Shown piece by piece: positions 23,744 through 32,701 of a DNA stretch of 37,579 bases. A program made the translations under genes and the position numbers. Source of the DNA: 2-12-FULL-42-15 sp964196565. Its GTDB lineage: Bacteria > Pseudomonadota > Gammaproteobacteria > Coxiellales > Coxiellaceae. The stretch covers positions 1 through 37,579 of the forward strand of contig CAXMUH010000070.1 of NCBI GenBank assembly GCA_964196565.1, given 5' to 3'. Positions within the stretch are counted from its first letter, which is position 1; each line of letters begins with the position of its first letter. The notes below the pieces were generated by a model. The model ran no database searches. It was not told where the DNA came from and was given only the letters and a program-made list of their open reading frames with translations.

Positions 23744-26700
23744 ATGAGAGGAAGCTTAATACAACGTCGAGTAGATTACATCGAAGTTGACAACCTGTTC
23801 AATGATGGACAGACAAGAATTCCGAACATTCGAATATCGTTTTCACGCTTTATATCAAACACTAGTTTATGTTGGAACCGAAACGTCACCGCGCCATTTA
23901 GCAACTGGTTAAAAGCAAGCAACTGGGCAAATTCAGCTAAAAATTCCATCAACGCTGGCATCCGTTATACTCGTCGAGGCGTTGTTGATCTTGCCTCGGG
24001 CACACAAACTGCAGCATTAACAATGGATGAAATTGATCCGAGCGATGCCGAAGAACTTCAATTGCTACTACAAAAATATGTTTCCCTGCATAACTATCAC
24101 ATAAAATTCGCTAATTACCTCGCCCCAATTGAAGCAGCTGAAGAGAAATTAAAAGAAAAGAAAATTGCCCTCCACAATAAAATTGCAGCGCTAGATCAAT
24201 CTTTTGCACGCACTTTTAATATTGAGGCAAAAGATTATTTAACAGATTTAATTTCATGGTGTGACGAAAATGAAGATCCGGAAGACAAGTTATGGCACTA
24301 CAAAGATGAAGCGGTAGATTTATACAATGAACACAATGGCCTAAGGCAACAAAAAGGCGGGTTGAACGATGCAGAAGACACAATTATCAGAAAAATGAAT
24401 TCAATTTCAACGCAATGTAACGCTATTATCAAAAGTTTAAATATTGGGGATGATGATAAAAGTGATGTTCGTACTCTTTATGAAGGAATACTTAATTCAG
24501 ATCCAAACAACGCTGTCGACGAAGCTCTAGCAGATCAAATTAATGATATTTATCGTGGTGGATTATCAAATCATACCCCCAGCTGGCTAGTCTCTGGAAC
24601 ATTAGTTGCTATTGCTACCGCAGCAGCATTTGCAGTAGCTGGATTTTCAATTTTAGCCTGGCCTGTCACCCTCCTTGTTGGCGCGGGGTTTTTGATTGGA
24701 CTTGGCTGCGCTCATGTGGGTTATAAGAATCTATTTCGTTCTATGTGGTATGGTGGCGCTGGTCAACTTATTAAATCAAACAGTGAGAACAATTCTTCAG
24801 AAAGCGAAAGCAAAGCTAATGAAATAGCCGATCAATCTAAAAAAGTAGACGCTAATGAAAGTAACTACAAAGGCTGGCTTAGCTTTACAGCTTTTAGCGC
24901 ATTAGTTGGCGCATGCTTGGGCACAATTGTCTTCCCTGGAGTTGGAACTTTAATTGGTGCTGGACTTGGCGCAGCCGCCGCCGCAACATTAGGCTTTGGT
25001 ATTTTAAACTATTTACGCATAATCAAAGCGGTTGTATGGACAGGCTTAGCTGACGGAATCAAGCACGGATTAACAGTTGGTTATAGCATTCTAACTAGGG
25101 AAAAATGGGGTTCTGGCTGGCAACAACTTAAAGACAATAGCCTTTGGGCAATTCCCACTGGTATTGTTGTTGGTACAGCCTTTGGTGCTATTGGCTTCGT
25201 AGCGCGTGGATTGTATGATTTGACTGCCGGATTTTTCTCTGCTTTCGAACCGTTGTGGTGTGAAGGCTACAACTATAAAGCCAATAACAAATTAGGTGCG
25301 GATTTACGCGAAAGCTACTGGCAAGCTGAAAGAACAATCGTTGCTGATGAAGACTCCAAAGAGGATAGTCAAACATTTCCTTCTGTTCGACGCCCAGCGG
25401 CCGTGCTTGGTTACGCGCTGGCTTACCCTGTTAAAATCTTAGGCGCCAGCCTCGGTGGCGTAGCAGCTGGTATAGTTGTCGGCTGCGCAATCGGCTATAA
25501 TATCGCAACCAAAAAATGGTGGGGAATTGCGCGGCAACACATTAAAAACAGTAGCCTTTGGACAATTCCCACTGGTATTGTTTTTGGTGCAACTTTTGGA
25601 GTGGTTGGCCTAGTAGCGCGTGGATTGTATGATTTAACTGCCGGATTTATCTGTGCACTCGCACCATTATGGCGTGAAGGCTACAACCATAAAGACAATA
25701 ACAAATTAGGTGCAGATTTACGCGAAAGCTACTGGCAAGCTGAAAAAACTGTTGTTGCTGATGAAGACTCCGAACAGATAAGCAAAACCACACCTGCCGT
25801 TCGACGCCCAATGGCTGTGATTGGCCACGCCCTGGCTTACCCCGCTAAAATCATAGCTGCTAGTATCTGTGGAATAGTCGATGGCGTAATACACGGCTGG
25901 AAAGTTGGCTATAATATCGCGACCAAAGAAAAATGGAGTGATGCATGGCAACAATTTAAGGACAATAGCAATTGGGCCATCCCAACCGGTATTATTTTTG
26001 GTGTGCCCGTTGGTGTGATTGGCCTAGTAGCACGTGGATTGTATGATTTGACTGCCGGATTTTTCTCTGCTTTCGAACCGCTGTGGAATGAAGGCTACAA
26101 CTATAAAGACAATAACAGATTAGGTGCAGATTTACGCGAAAGCTACTGGCAAGCTGAAAAAACAATCGCTGCTGATGAAGACTCCGAACAAAAAAGCAAA
26201 ACAATTCCTTCTGTACGACGCCCAATGGCTGTGCTTGGCTACGCCCTGGCTTACCCAGTTAAAATTATAGCTGCTAGTATCTGTGGAATAGTTGATGGCG
26301 TAATACACGGCTGCACAGTTGGCTATAACATCGCAACCAAAAGCAGTTGGAAAGCCGCCTGGCAACAATTTAAAGACAACAGCAATTGGGCCATCCCAAC
26401 CGGCATTGTTTTAGGCGTGGTGGTTGGCGTTGGAGGTATTATATGGCGCGCACTTTCTGACTTAGTTGGCGGCCTTTGTCGTGGTTTCTCCCTAGCTTTC
26501 AAATCTGGCTACAACAAACAACCAGGTTGGGGAAAACACTACAATGATCAATGGAGCAAGTGGAGTGCATTTGGTGTACCAGCACTAATTGTATCGGGCG
26601 TAGTTGGATTCAGCCTCGGATTAGCTTGTCGTGGCATTAAGAATTATTGTAGTTCACTGATAAAACACCCTGTTACAACACTATTGCTCACATTAACCGC

Positions 26701-27538
26701 TGCTTTATGGGTGCCCGCAGTTATCATTTATAAAGCATTTAATTATGTAGCATCTCCAGTTACTCAACTCAATAGATTTAAAAAAGATAAAAATGACTTT
26801 GGATCTTTTACTGATACCCCAGGCATTGCCCGAAGGTTATTATGCAGCCTACCAATTATTGGGAAAATTTTATCAAAAATATCGAGACGTTGGGCTGCCA
26901 GTATCCCTAAAGATGGGTCCATTAGAGGCTGGAAAGGCTACGTCGATTCCGTTGCTAGATGGATAATGCCACCAAAATATAATAAAGGAAAAACTCAAGC
27001 AGCTCTCTGCGCTAGATTGGGATTCACTCAAGGTAGTGGTAGTGGTAGTGGTGAGTTGGGCAGTAAGCTCGATAGAAGTGACATTACTACGCTCACCGGT
27101 CTTTTTATCGATACGCTGCTGGATTTAAATGCAGGTCAAAAAAGACTTTCTTCAACAAACGGTCGTGACAACTATAATGTTATAGATAATGCTAATGCTG
27201 AGGATGCTCAAGGAGACAATATTTTCGAAAAGAATGAAAGCACTCGCATTTTAAAATATCTCTATAATTTATTTCGCTCAGGTCACTTTAACGATCATGC
27301 CCTAAATAAACACTCACAATGGCGTAATTCAACTGCATGCTGTGTTGGTCAAATTGAAAAACTATTACCACTAGAAAAAGAAGAAAGTGAAATATCCCTT
27401 CAGCTGGGTAACTATACACTTACTTACCAGCATGATGACGATAAGCTAACAATTACAACAACGGCTAATCCTCATAACGAGAAAAAGGAGTCTTGTAGTG
27501 ATGATGAAGAATATTACCCAGATGCTATGGTGATTTAA
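23744..27538 (+). CDS. Giant repeat-containing membrane protein (1264 aa), unknown function
   Basis: No family was recognised. Residues 1-275 are soluble, with a coiled-coil-like stretch near 129-153. Two long Gly/Ala-rich hydrophobic segments follow (about 280-325 and 381-425). Next come three tandem 138-aa repeats (434-571, 572-709, 710-847) and part of a fourth (848 to about 905). Each repeat has WxIPTGI(V/I)xG, VARGLYDLTAGF, LGADLRESYWQAE and a YALAYPxKI hydrophobic end. Two more hydrophobic segments are at about 943-965 and 976-1003, then a soluble C-terminus with an SGSGSG linker near 1097 and an acidic end (SCSDDEEYYPDAMVI). The size, host-like repeats and acidic tail suggest a translocated membrane protein. 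A phage tape-measure origin is a less likely alternative. GAGAGGGAAC precedes the ATG. Confidence 0.8.
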   Translation: MRGSLIQRRVDYIEVDNLFNDGQTRIPNIRISFSRFISNTSLCWNRNVTAPFSNWLKASNWANSAKNSINAGIRYTRRGVVDLASGTQTAALTMDEIDPSDAEELQLLLQKYVSLHNYHIKFANYLAPIEAAEEKLKEKKIALHNKIAALDQSFARTFNIEAKDYLTDLISWCDENEDPEDKLWHYKDEAVDLYNEHNGLRQQKGGLNDAEDTIIRKMNSISTQCNAIIKSLNIGDDDKSDVRTLYEGILNSDPNNAVDEALADQINDIYRGGLSNHTPSWLVSGTLVAIATAAAFAVAGFSILAWPVTLLVGAGFLIGLGCAHVGYKNLFRSMWYGGAGQLIKSNSENNSSESESKANEIADQSKKVDANESNYKGWLSFTAFSALVGACLGTIVFPGVGTLIGAGLGAAAAATLGFGILNYLRIIKAVVWTGLADGIKHGLTVGYSILTREKWGSGWQQLKDNSLWAIPTGIVVGTAFGAIGFVARGLYDLTAGFFSAFEPLWCEGYNYKANNKLGADLRESYWQAERTIVADEDSKEDSQTFPSVRRPAAVLGYALAYPVKILGASLGGVAAGIVVGCAIGYNIATKKWWGIARQHIKNSSLWTIPTGIVFGATFGVVGLVARGLYDLTAGFICALAPLWREGYNHKDNNKLGADLRESYWQAEKTVVADEDSEQISKTTPAVRRPMAVIGHALAYPAKIIAASICGIVDGVIHGWKVGYNIATKEKWSDAWQQFKDNSNWAIPTGIIFGVPVGVIGLVARGLYDLTAGFFSAFEPLWNEGYNYKDNNRLGADLRESYWQAEKTIAADEDSEQKSKTIPSVRRPMAVLGYALAYPVKIIAASICGIVDGVIHGCTVGYNIATKSSWKAAWQQFKDNSNWAIPTGIVLGVVVGVGGIIWRALSDLVGGLCRGFSLAFKSGYNKQPGWGKHYNDQWSKWSAFGVPALIVSGVVGFSLGLACRGIKNYCSSLIKHPVTTLLLTLTAALWVPAVIIYKAFNYVASPVTQLNRFKKDKNDFGSFTDTPGIARRLLCSLPIIGKILSKISRRWAASIPKDGSIRGWKGYVDSVARWIMPPKYNKGKTQAALCARLGFTQGSGSGSGELGSKLDRSDITTLTGLFIDTLLDLNAGQKRLSSTNGRDNYNVIDNANAEDAQGDNIFEKNESTRILKYLYNLFRSGHFNDHALNKHSQWRNSTACCVGQIEKLLPLEKEESEISLQLGNYTLTYQHDDDKLTITTTANPHNEKKESCSDDEEYYPDAMVI
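25043..26460 (+). repeat. Three tandem 414-bp repeats plus a partial fourth inside the 1264-aa gene
   Basis: Units start at 25043, 25457 and 25871, with a partial one at 26285. The landmark GATTTACGCG lies at 25301, 25715 and 26129, exactly 414 bp apart. Copies are nearly identical in the GLYDLTAGF and ESYWQAE segments and more diverged between, so the array expanded by in-frame duplication and has since diverged unevenly. Unit number could vary between strains by recombination. Confidence 0.9.
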
Positions 27539-27553
27539 CCTTGGATAAAGCAA

Positions 27554-29377
27554 ATGCCATATACTGAAAAGACGCTAAAGCTCTATAACGAAGCAGCATT
27601 TCGGCAGTTTCACCTTAAATGGGTAACTACTAATGCGCTTTTGATAGGCTCTAAGGCTGACCCAATAAACCGCGCTCACTATCCATTTGCCACACCGCGT
27701 CGAGCGGGTACGAGTGAAAGCTACGTTGATGGTTACCCTGAATCTAAAAATGTATTAGGGGGTAAGAGGCATACTGTATTAACTTCATTTAAAACCCGAG
27801 CTTTATTAAGGGGTCAAGCGAGCCCCATCATTAACTCATTATTTGAAATTTATCGTGCCTACCGCTGTGATAAATTAATATTACCTGTAGGTCTTGAAAA
27901 TATTTTCCTTCGCGCGGCTTTATCCTACAATCAAGATTATATTAATCAGGTATATCAATATTTAGCCCAGCCTAAAATTAGTAAATTCATTGACTGGCCG
28001 AAACTGCTTATCATCACTGAACAACATGAACTATTAAGCCAACAACCCGAATTTAACCCAACAGATTATCTCAAATGGATTGAGTTTAGTGCTAATCAAA
28101 AAAGCGGGCTGGGAGTCGCCCTTCGAGGCCTAATCGGCCCATTGGATAACCCTCGAACCAAAATTGATTTAATTATTGCATCTGGCATGATTAATCCTGA
28201 TAGCAAACAGCAGCCTAAACCAATATTTATCGATGCTTTAATCAAATTAGCAAAATGCTATATCGGCGAACGACAGTATATTTATGGCCTGCGACGATTT
28301 CGCCAAGCACAAGCGTATACGACAGTCGATCAAATCCCTGAATTTAGTCAATTAACGCAAGAAATTGAATCCAGAAAAAAGATATTAGCTGAAGAAAAAA
28401 GTGAGTTTAATGCTACTTTAAAGAGTGATGATGAACTGATCTTGCAATTAAAAAACGATTGGTATAGTTACCCTGAAGTCTTAAGCCGACTTCCAGCCAC
28501 TCTCGCCAGTCGCAAAGGGGTATGTTGCTTATTAAACAAACTCGACCCGACAAATGTTAAGTCTGTCCGCTTGCTTTTAACTGATTCCGAGTTACAAAGC
28601 GCTGATCTTGATATCCTAAGTCTTGCTAACAGGGTAACGAAGGCAAATGAAAAACAACAAGTTGATTTACGACTTACATTTATCAAGCAATCGTTTGATG
28701 AGATTATAAACGAAAATCACAACTTCACCAGTCCTAATGCGATTAGCATAAAATTGATAACACATGAATGTGCATTTACTCTAGCACCTTTTATATCGAT
28801 AAATGAAAGTGATGAACCATTATTGCTAGCAAGAGCACCTAAATATATTGGAATACAAGAACTAGGTCGCGCATTTTGTTTATCCGCCCAATATTTTATT
28901 TATGATATAAAGTCAGCAGAACAATGGATAAAAAGTGGAAAAACTCGCGACCCACAAGGTAATGAAGGCTTTCGGCTATTACCCTCCTTTGATCAGCATG
29001 TGAATCTGGTACTGCTAAATACTTTACTTAACTTGCAAAGGCTACAAAAAAACTTGGAATGCGTAGCACAGCTAGACAAAAGATGGTTTATAGACGATAA
29101 AATAGTACTTTTGGCTGAACTGGACCCCGAATTATTACAGCTAACGCAAATTGTTAAACTTAATCAACTGATATTGCTGAATCCAAGTTCAAATACCATT
29201 GACGCAATCAATCAAGAATTTCGAAACTCAAAACAATTTAATCTAGCAGCTCCATCTGCTCCACCGATGCCGATGCAACAAACACCGCCATTGAATCCCA
29301 ACAATTTATTTGCAGCTGAGAGTAAAGATGAGGCTAATTTTGTTGGGGGCATTAAACCTAGTGCACCCCCACTATAA
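27554..29377 (+). CDS. Hypothetical protein with two C-terminal PSAP motifs (607 aa)
   Basis: The protein is soluble, without signal peptide or membrane segment, and no whole-length family was recognised. The last 45 residues are Pro-rich and contain two identical late-domain-like motifs: PSAPP at 567-571 and PSAPPL as the final residues 602-607. P(S/T)AP is the known ligand of the UEV domain of host TSG101 (ESCRT-I). Residues about 402-478 (ITHECAFTLAPF...AEQWIKSGKTRDPQGNEGFRLLP) vaguely recall a U-box ending, a weak resemblance only. A Glu/Lys patch (AAESKDEANF) lies near the C-terminus. It begins 15 bp after the 1264-aa gene with GGATAAAG upstream, so the two form an operon. Confidence 0.75.
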   Translation: MPYTEKTLKLYNEAAFRQFHLKWVTTNALLIGSKADPINRAHYPFATPRRAGTSESYVDGYPESKNVLGGKRHTVLTSFKTRALLRGQASPIINSLFEIYRAYRCDKLILPVGLENIFLRAALSYNQDYINQVYQYLAQPKISKFIDWPKLLIITEQHELLSQQPEFNPTDYLKWIEFSANQKSGLGVALRGLIGPLDNPRTKIDLIIASGMINPDSKQQPKPIFIDALIKLAKCYIGERQYIYGLRRFRQAQAYTTVDQIPEFSQLTQEIESRKKILAEEKSEFNATLKSDDELILQLKNDWYSYPEVLSRLPATLASRKGVCCLLNKLDPTNVKSVRLLLTDSELQSADLDILSLANRVTKANEKQQVDLRLTFIKQSFDEIINENHNFTSPNAISIKLITHECAFTLAPFISINESDEPLLLARAPKYIGIQELGRAFCLSAQYFIYDIKSAEQWIKSGKTRDPQGNEGFRLLPSFDQHVNLVLLNTLLNLQRLQKNLECVAQLDKRWFIDDKIVLLAELDPELLQLTQIVKLNQLILLNPSSNTIDAINQEFRNSKQFNLAAPSAPPMPMQQTPPLNPNNLFAAESKDEANFVGGIKPSAPPL

Positions 29378-29406
29378 CAATTTCAACATAAAATAGAGGA
29401 AAAAAC

Positions 29407-29721
29407 ATGACCACAAAAAAACATGAAATTAATACATTAGAAATCACACCTACTGCATTTCCAGATTTAAATAAAAAGTTACAACAAACTCCAGATCATG
29501 AAACAACTGAAATTGTTGTACAACGCATGAAACATAAACATATCCGTATGATGCAAACCATGAGTGAAGCGGAACAGATTCAATATATTATGTCTCAGTT
29601 GACTGGATTGAGCGATCCTGATCTGGATGAGCTTGATGCAGAAGATTCAGCAGCGCTGTCTGAAATTATTTTTGGTTATATGAAGCGTTATGCGCAATTG
29701 GCTAAAGAGTTTATGGCGTAG
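29407..29721 (+). CDS. Small protein resembling phage tail assembly chaperone (104 aa)
   Basis: The second half, TMSEAEQIQYIMSQ then LTGLSDPDLDELDAEDSAAL and EIIFGY, resembles the phage tail-assembly chaperone E/41/14 family of Myoviridae. That family typically has an LTGLS-xxDLDELDxxDxxAL segment and precedes the tape-measure gene. The N-terminus (KHEINTLEITPTAFPDLNKK) is compatible but less distinctive. No other tail gene is present here. It lies 29 bp after the PSAP protein gene with a strong GAGGAAAAAAC ribosome-binding site, so it is probably the last gene of the operon. It may be a co-opted chaperone, possibly for its large neighbour, but homology and role need a profile search. Confidence 0.6.
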   Translation: MTTKKHEINTLEITPTAFPDLNKKLQQTPDHETTEIVVQRMKHKHIRMMQTMSEAEQIQYIMSQLTGLSDPDLDELDAEDSAALSEIIFGYMKRYAQLAKEFMA

Positions 29722-29730
29722 TTATTATTT

Positions 29731-29833
29731 TTTCCCGGCCGCGCAATCTACGATTGCTTGTCCGGGCTACATCAAAGCCAATGCTGGCACCCGTAGCCCG
29801 GACAAAATGACCTTTAGGTCATCGGCCGGGAAA
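29731..29833. repeat. Complete cruciform repeat, family A (103 bp, outer stem plus three arms)
   Basis: The outer stem TTTCCCGGCCG (29731-29741)/CGGCCGGGAAA (29823-29833) is a perfect 11 bp. Arm 1 is GCAATC-TAC-GATTGC (29743-29757). Arm 2 is TTGTCCGGGCTAC/GTAGCCCGGACAA, a perfect 13 bp (29758-29770 with 29793-29805) with a GCCA/TGGC inner pair. Arm 3 is ATGACCT-TT-AGGTCAT (29807-29822). The unit sits between the convergent chaperone-like gene and purF. Half and remnant copies are at 10150-10201 and 14967-14993. Confidence 0.9.
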
Positions 29834-29851
29834 TATAAAATGATGGGTGGC

Positions 29852-31378
29852 TCACCCCTGAATGAAATCCTGCAGCAAACGTTGATCGCCTTGGTATTCA
29901 GTAGATTTTTGGTCTTTTTGGCGGCGTATTTCGGCCCATTTAGTTAAAAATTCTGGCGTGATTGATCCTGCAACATACTCACCGGTAAAAATTGAATCCT
30001 CAAAACGTTTTACAAAAGCATCTTTACTAAGTGCCGCTGAATTAATCGCTTCACGTACCGCATCTAAATCTTGATAAATTAACCAGTCGGCGCCGATTGA
30101 TTTTGCAATTTCATCTTCGCGGCGCTCGTGCGCAATCAGCTCATTTGGCGTTGGAATATCGATTCCATAAACATTGGGATAGCACACTTGCGGCGCGGCT
30201 GAGGCAAAATACACTTTTGCAGCTCCGGCATCACGCACCATTTGAATAATTTCTTGTGATGTTGTGCCGCGCACAATTGAATCATCAACTAATAATACAT
30301 TTTTCCCAGCCATTTCTTCGCGAACGGCATTTAACTTTAGACGCACCGAGCTTCGACGCTGTTCTTGACCTGGCATTATAAAGGTACGACCAATGTAACG
30401 ATTTTTCACAATACCTTCTGAATAATGCAAACCTAAACTGTTTGCTAATGCTAAAGCAGCAATTCTGGAAGTATCGGGAACGGGTATCACCACATCAATA
30501 TCATGATCCGGGCGGGTGCGTTTAATTTTTTGCGCCAAGGTTTTACCCATGCCAACGCGTGCTTGATACACTGAAATATTATCAATAACAGAATCTGGTC
30601 GAGCCAAATAAATATATTCAAATATACAAGGCGTATGCTGCTGGCCTTTCACGCATTGCATCTTATGGATTTTACCCGCCTTATCAAAATATATTGCTTC
30701 ACCAGGCGCTACATCACGAACCATTTTGAAACCCAAAGCATCTAATGCAATGCTTTCTGATGCAATCATATATTCATCGCCATGTTCCGTTTCACGCTTA
30801 CCATAAACCAATGGACGAATACCATGCGGATCACGAAATGCCACCACGCCGTAATTATGAATTACCATAATGGCAGAATAAGCACCTTCAACTCGGGCAT
30901 AAACTTGCTTAAGTGCGCTAAATAAAATATCGGGTGTTAGGGTGGGTTTACCGACGCGTTGCAATTCATGCGCTACAACATTCAATAGCACCTCAGAATC
31001 AGAATGAGTATTTAAATGACGTAAATCTTCACGCATTAAATCCTCCGCCAACTCATCGACATTAGTCAAATTTCCATTGTGGACGAGACCTAAACCATAA
31101 GGTGAGTTGACATAAAAAGGCTGCGATTCATGTGGGTTATCGGTGCCTGCGGTTGGGTATCGCACATGCCCTAGCCCCATGGTGCCACGTAAATGTTTTA
31201 TGTGCTCTTGGCGAATCACATCACGCACCAAGCCATTGCCTTTGCGTAAACTCACCCGATGTCCATTGCTGGTTAGCATGCCAGCGGCATCTTGGCCGCG
31301 ATGCTGAATAATTGTTAATCCATCAAAAATATCCTGGCTCACTCGATTTTGAGCGATAACGCCCACAATCCCACACAT
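29852..31378 (-). CDS. purF: Amidophosphoribosyltransferase
   Basis: The 508-aa enzyme catalyses the first committed step of purine synthesis, moving the glutamine amide nitrogen to PRPP. C2 of MCGIVGVIAQ is the nucleophile exposed after Met removal. The N-terminal glutaminase domain has IQHRGQDAAGM and VHNGNLTN. The C-terminal phosphoribosyltransferase domain has NRYIGRTFIMP and the PRPP loop VLLVDDSIVRGTT. It has no propeptide, as in E. coli. It follows cvpA by 2 bp, the classic cvpA-purF pair. Confidence 0.98.
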   Translation of the reverse strand: MCGIVGVIAQNRVSQDIFDGLTIIQHRGQDAAGMLTSNGHRVSLRKGNGLVRDVIRQEHIKHLRGTMGLGHVRYPTAGTDNPHESQPFYVNSPYGLGLVHNGNLTNVDELAEDLMREDLRHLNTHSDSEVLLNVVAHELQRVGKPTLTPDILFSALKQVYARVEGAYSAIMVIHNYGVVAFRDPHGIRPLVYGKRETEHGDEYMIASESIALDALGFKMVRDVAPGEAIYFDKAGKIHKMQCVKGQQHTPCIFEYIYLARPDSVIDNISVYQARVGMGKTLAQKIKRTRPDHDIDVVIPVPDTSRIAALALANSLGLHYSEGIVKNRYIGRTFIMPGQEQRRSSVRLKLNAVREEMAGKNVLLVDDSIVRGTTSQEIIQMVRDAGAAKVYFASAAPQVCYPNVYGIDIPTPNELIAHERREDEIAKSIGADWLIYQDLDAVREAINSAALSKDAFVKRFEDSIFTGEYVAGSITPEFLTKWAEIRRQKDQKSTEYQGDQRLLQDFIQG

Positions 31379-31380
31379 AA

Positions 31381-31938
31381 TTACCTCACATTATTATTTT
31401 TATGGATTCTTAAATCGCTTTTTACCCATTGCGTCATGGCTTTCATTCTATTTGGCAAAAACCCATTCAGCCAAAGAATGGCGGGTTTAAACTTAACAGC
31501 CAGCGTCGACTGCGAAAGTGCAGCTGAGTCTCTTATGCTGCCCATATTCGATAACATTAATAGCATAACCGCAACAATCGCCATGCCACGCACCGTTCCA
31601 AAAAAGATTCCAACAAATCGATCGGCAATCGAGAGCCCTGTCGACTTCATCAACAGTCCAACAATTAAGTTAATCACTAATCCCACGATCACAATAATAA
31701 GAAAAATACTGACAAAGCAAATAAAATATCGGATCGATTCTGAAGAGATCCATGAACTTAAATAGGTTTGTGCGGTGATAGAAAATTTCAACGCCACAAA
31801 AAGTCCTGCGACCCAAGCGATCATGGATATCGCCTCGCGTACGAAACCTCGAAAAAAACTAATCAATGCAGAAACGCCGACAACTGCAAGAATAGCGTAA
31901 TCGATCCAATTAAAATGTTGTGTTACGTCAGTCATCAT
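31381..31938 (-). CDS. cvpA: CvpA family membrane protein
   Basis: The 185-aa protein has four predicted helices (IDYAILAVVGVSALISFFRG, MIAWVAGLFVALKF, a long VSIFLIIVIVGLVINLIVG and GTVRGMAIVAVMLLML) and the FRGFVREAISM signature. CvpA is an inner-membrane protein needed for colicin V production and for envelope homeostasis in enterics. Its ATG overlaps the stop of the SPOR gene (ATGA). A second ATG directly follows the first, so the start may be 31938 or 31935. Confidence 0.93.
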   Translation of the reverse strand: MMTDVTQHFNWIDYAILAVVGVSALISFFRGFVREAISMIAWVAGLFVALKFSITAQTYLSSWISSESIRYFICFVSIFLIIVIVGLVINLIVGLLMKSTGLSIADRFVGIFFGTVRGMAIVAVMLLMLSNMGSIRDSAALSQSTLAVKFKPAILWLNGFLPNRMKAMTQWVKSDLRIHKNNNVR

Positions 31939-32645
31939 AAAGTATATTTTTTAATTACGCCTTTTAGATGTAACTTTTTTAGTAATTGTTGTTGCAATGC
32001 ATGAACCTTCTCGAGTTTAATATAAGGCCCAACATAAACTCGGTGAACAGCACCCAGAACTGAAGCTGTTGTCTTCGAAAAGGCCTCCATACCCATCTTT
32101 CTAAGCTTCAACACCAATCGATCACAATGCTCTTGATCACTAAAACTCGCCACTTGTACCACCCATGCCTTGGGGGTTTTCAACATTGACGACTGCAATA
32201 GTACCTTGTTTAGATCAGAATCTCGAGCGCTATCGGCGGTACTTGTCTGATGTTGCTTTGGTGTTATTTTTGGGTTTGGCGCTTGTGCAGCAGAAATCTT
32301 AAGCTTTTCTTTTTTTGCGAGATTTCTGGCAGAGGGCTGCTTGCTTCGCCTAATATGCTGTAAAATAACATTCGTGTGCCTTGCCCCTATTCGCAGATTG
32401 TTAGCGCGGGCTTTATTAATTTGAACAAATCGTGCATTTCTTAATTTATGTACCCTTGGTGTCACCTGAGCTTGAAGCGGAAGGTCATACACCATAGGTT
32501 GTCGAGGTGGCTTGGGGACATAAGCGGACAGTTTCAGCTTGTGCGAGCCAGACAGTGGGTGATACAAAATTAACGGTAAAAATATTGCGATGACCGCTAA
32601 TAAAACCAATATTCCTATAATGCGTTGTTTTGTTTGAGTTTGCAT
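31935..32645 (-). CDS. SPOR-domain cell-division protein, DedD-like
   Basis: The 236-aa protein has a short cytoplasmic N-terminus, one membrane helix (about 9-27: IIGILVLLAVIAIFLPLIL), a basic Ala/Lys/Pro-rich periplasmic linker, and a C-terminal SPOR domain (about 158-236: WVVQVASFSDQEHCDRLV...VYVGPYIKLEKVHAL). SPOR domains bind denuded peptidoglycan at division sites. DedD in this folC-dedD-cvpA-purF position is conserved in gammaproteobacteria, so a septal role is likely. It overlaps cvpA by 4 nt. Confidence 0.92.
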   Translation of the reverse strand: MQTQTKQRIIGILVLLAVIAIFLPLILYHPLSGSHKLKLSAYVPKPPRQPMVYDLPLQAQVTPRVHKLRNARFVQINKARANNLRIGARHTNVILQHIRRSKQPSARNLAKKEKLKISAAQAPNPKITPKQHQTSTADSARDSDLNKVLLQSSMLKTPKAWVVQVASFSDQEHCDRLVLKLRKMGMEAFSKTTASVLGAVHRVYVGPYIKLEKVHALQQQLLKKLHLKGVIKKYTL

Positions 32646-32701
32646 ATCGGGTACTCCATTACCAGCAATGTTTGGCAGATAGTTTCATTTCGTGATCCTG
32701 G

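Noticed and set aside
25043..26460. Possible CRISPR-like or non-coding repeat array
   Set aside because: The 414-bp periodicity is in frame and encodes the protein repeat; there are no short repeat-spacer units.
27031..27052. GGTAGT microsatellite as a phase-variation tract
   Set aside because: The repeat unit is 6 bp, encodes a Gly-Ser linker in frame and is only about three units long, so length change would not shift the frame.
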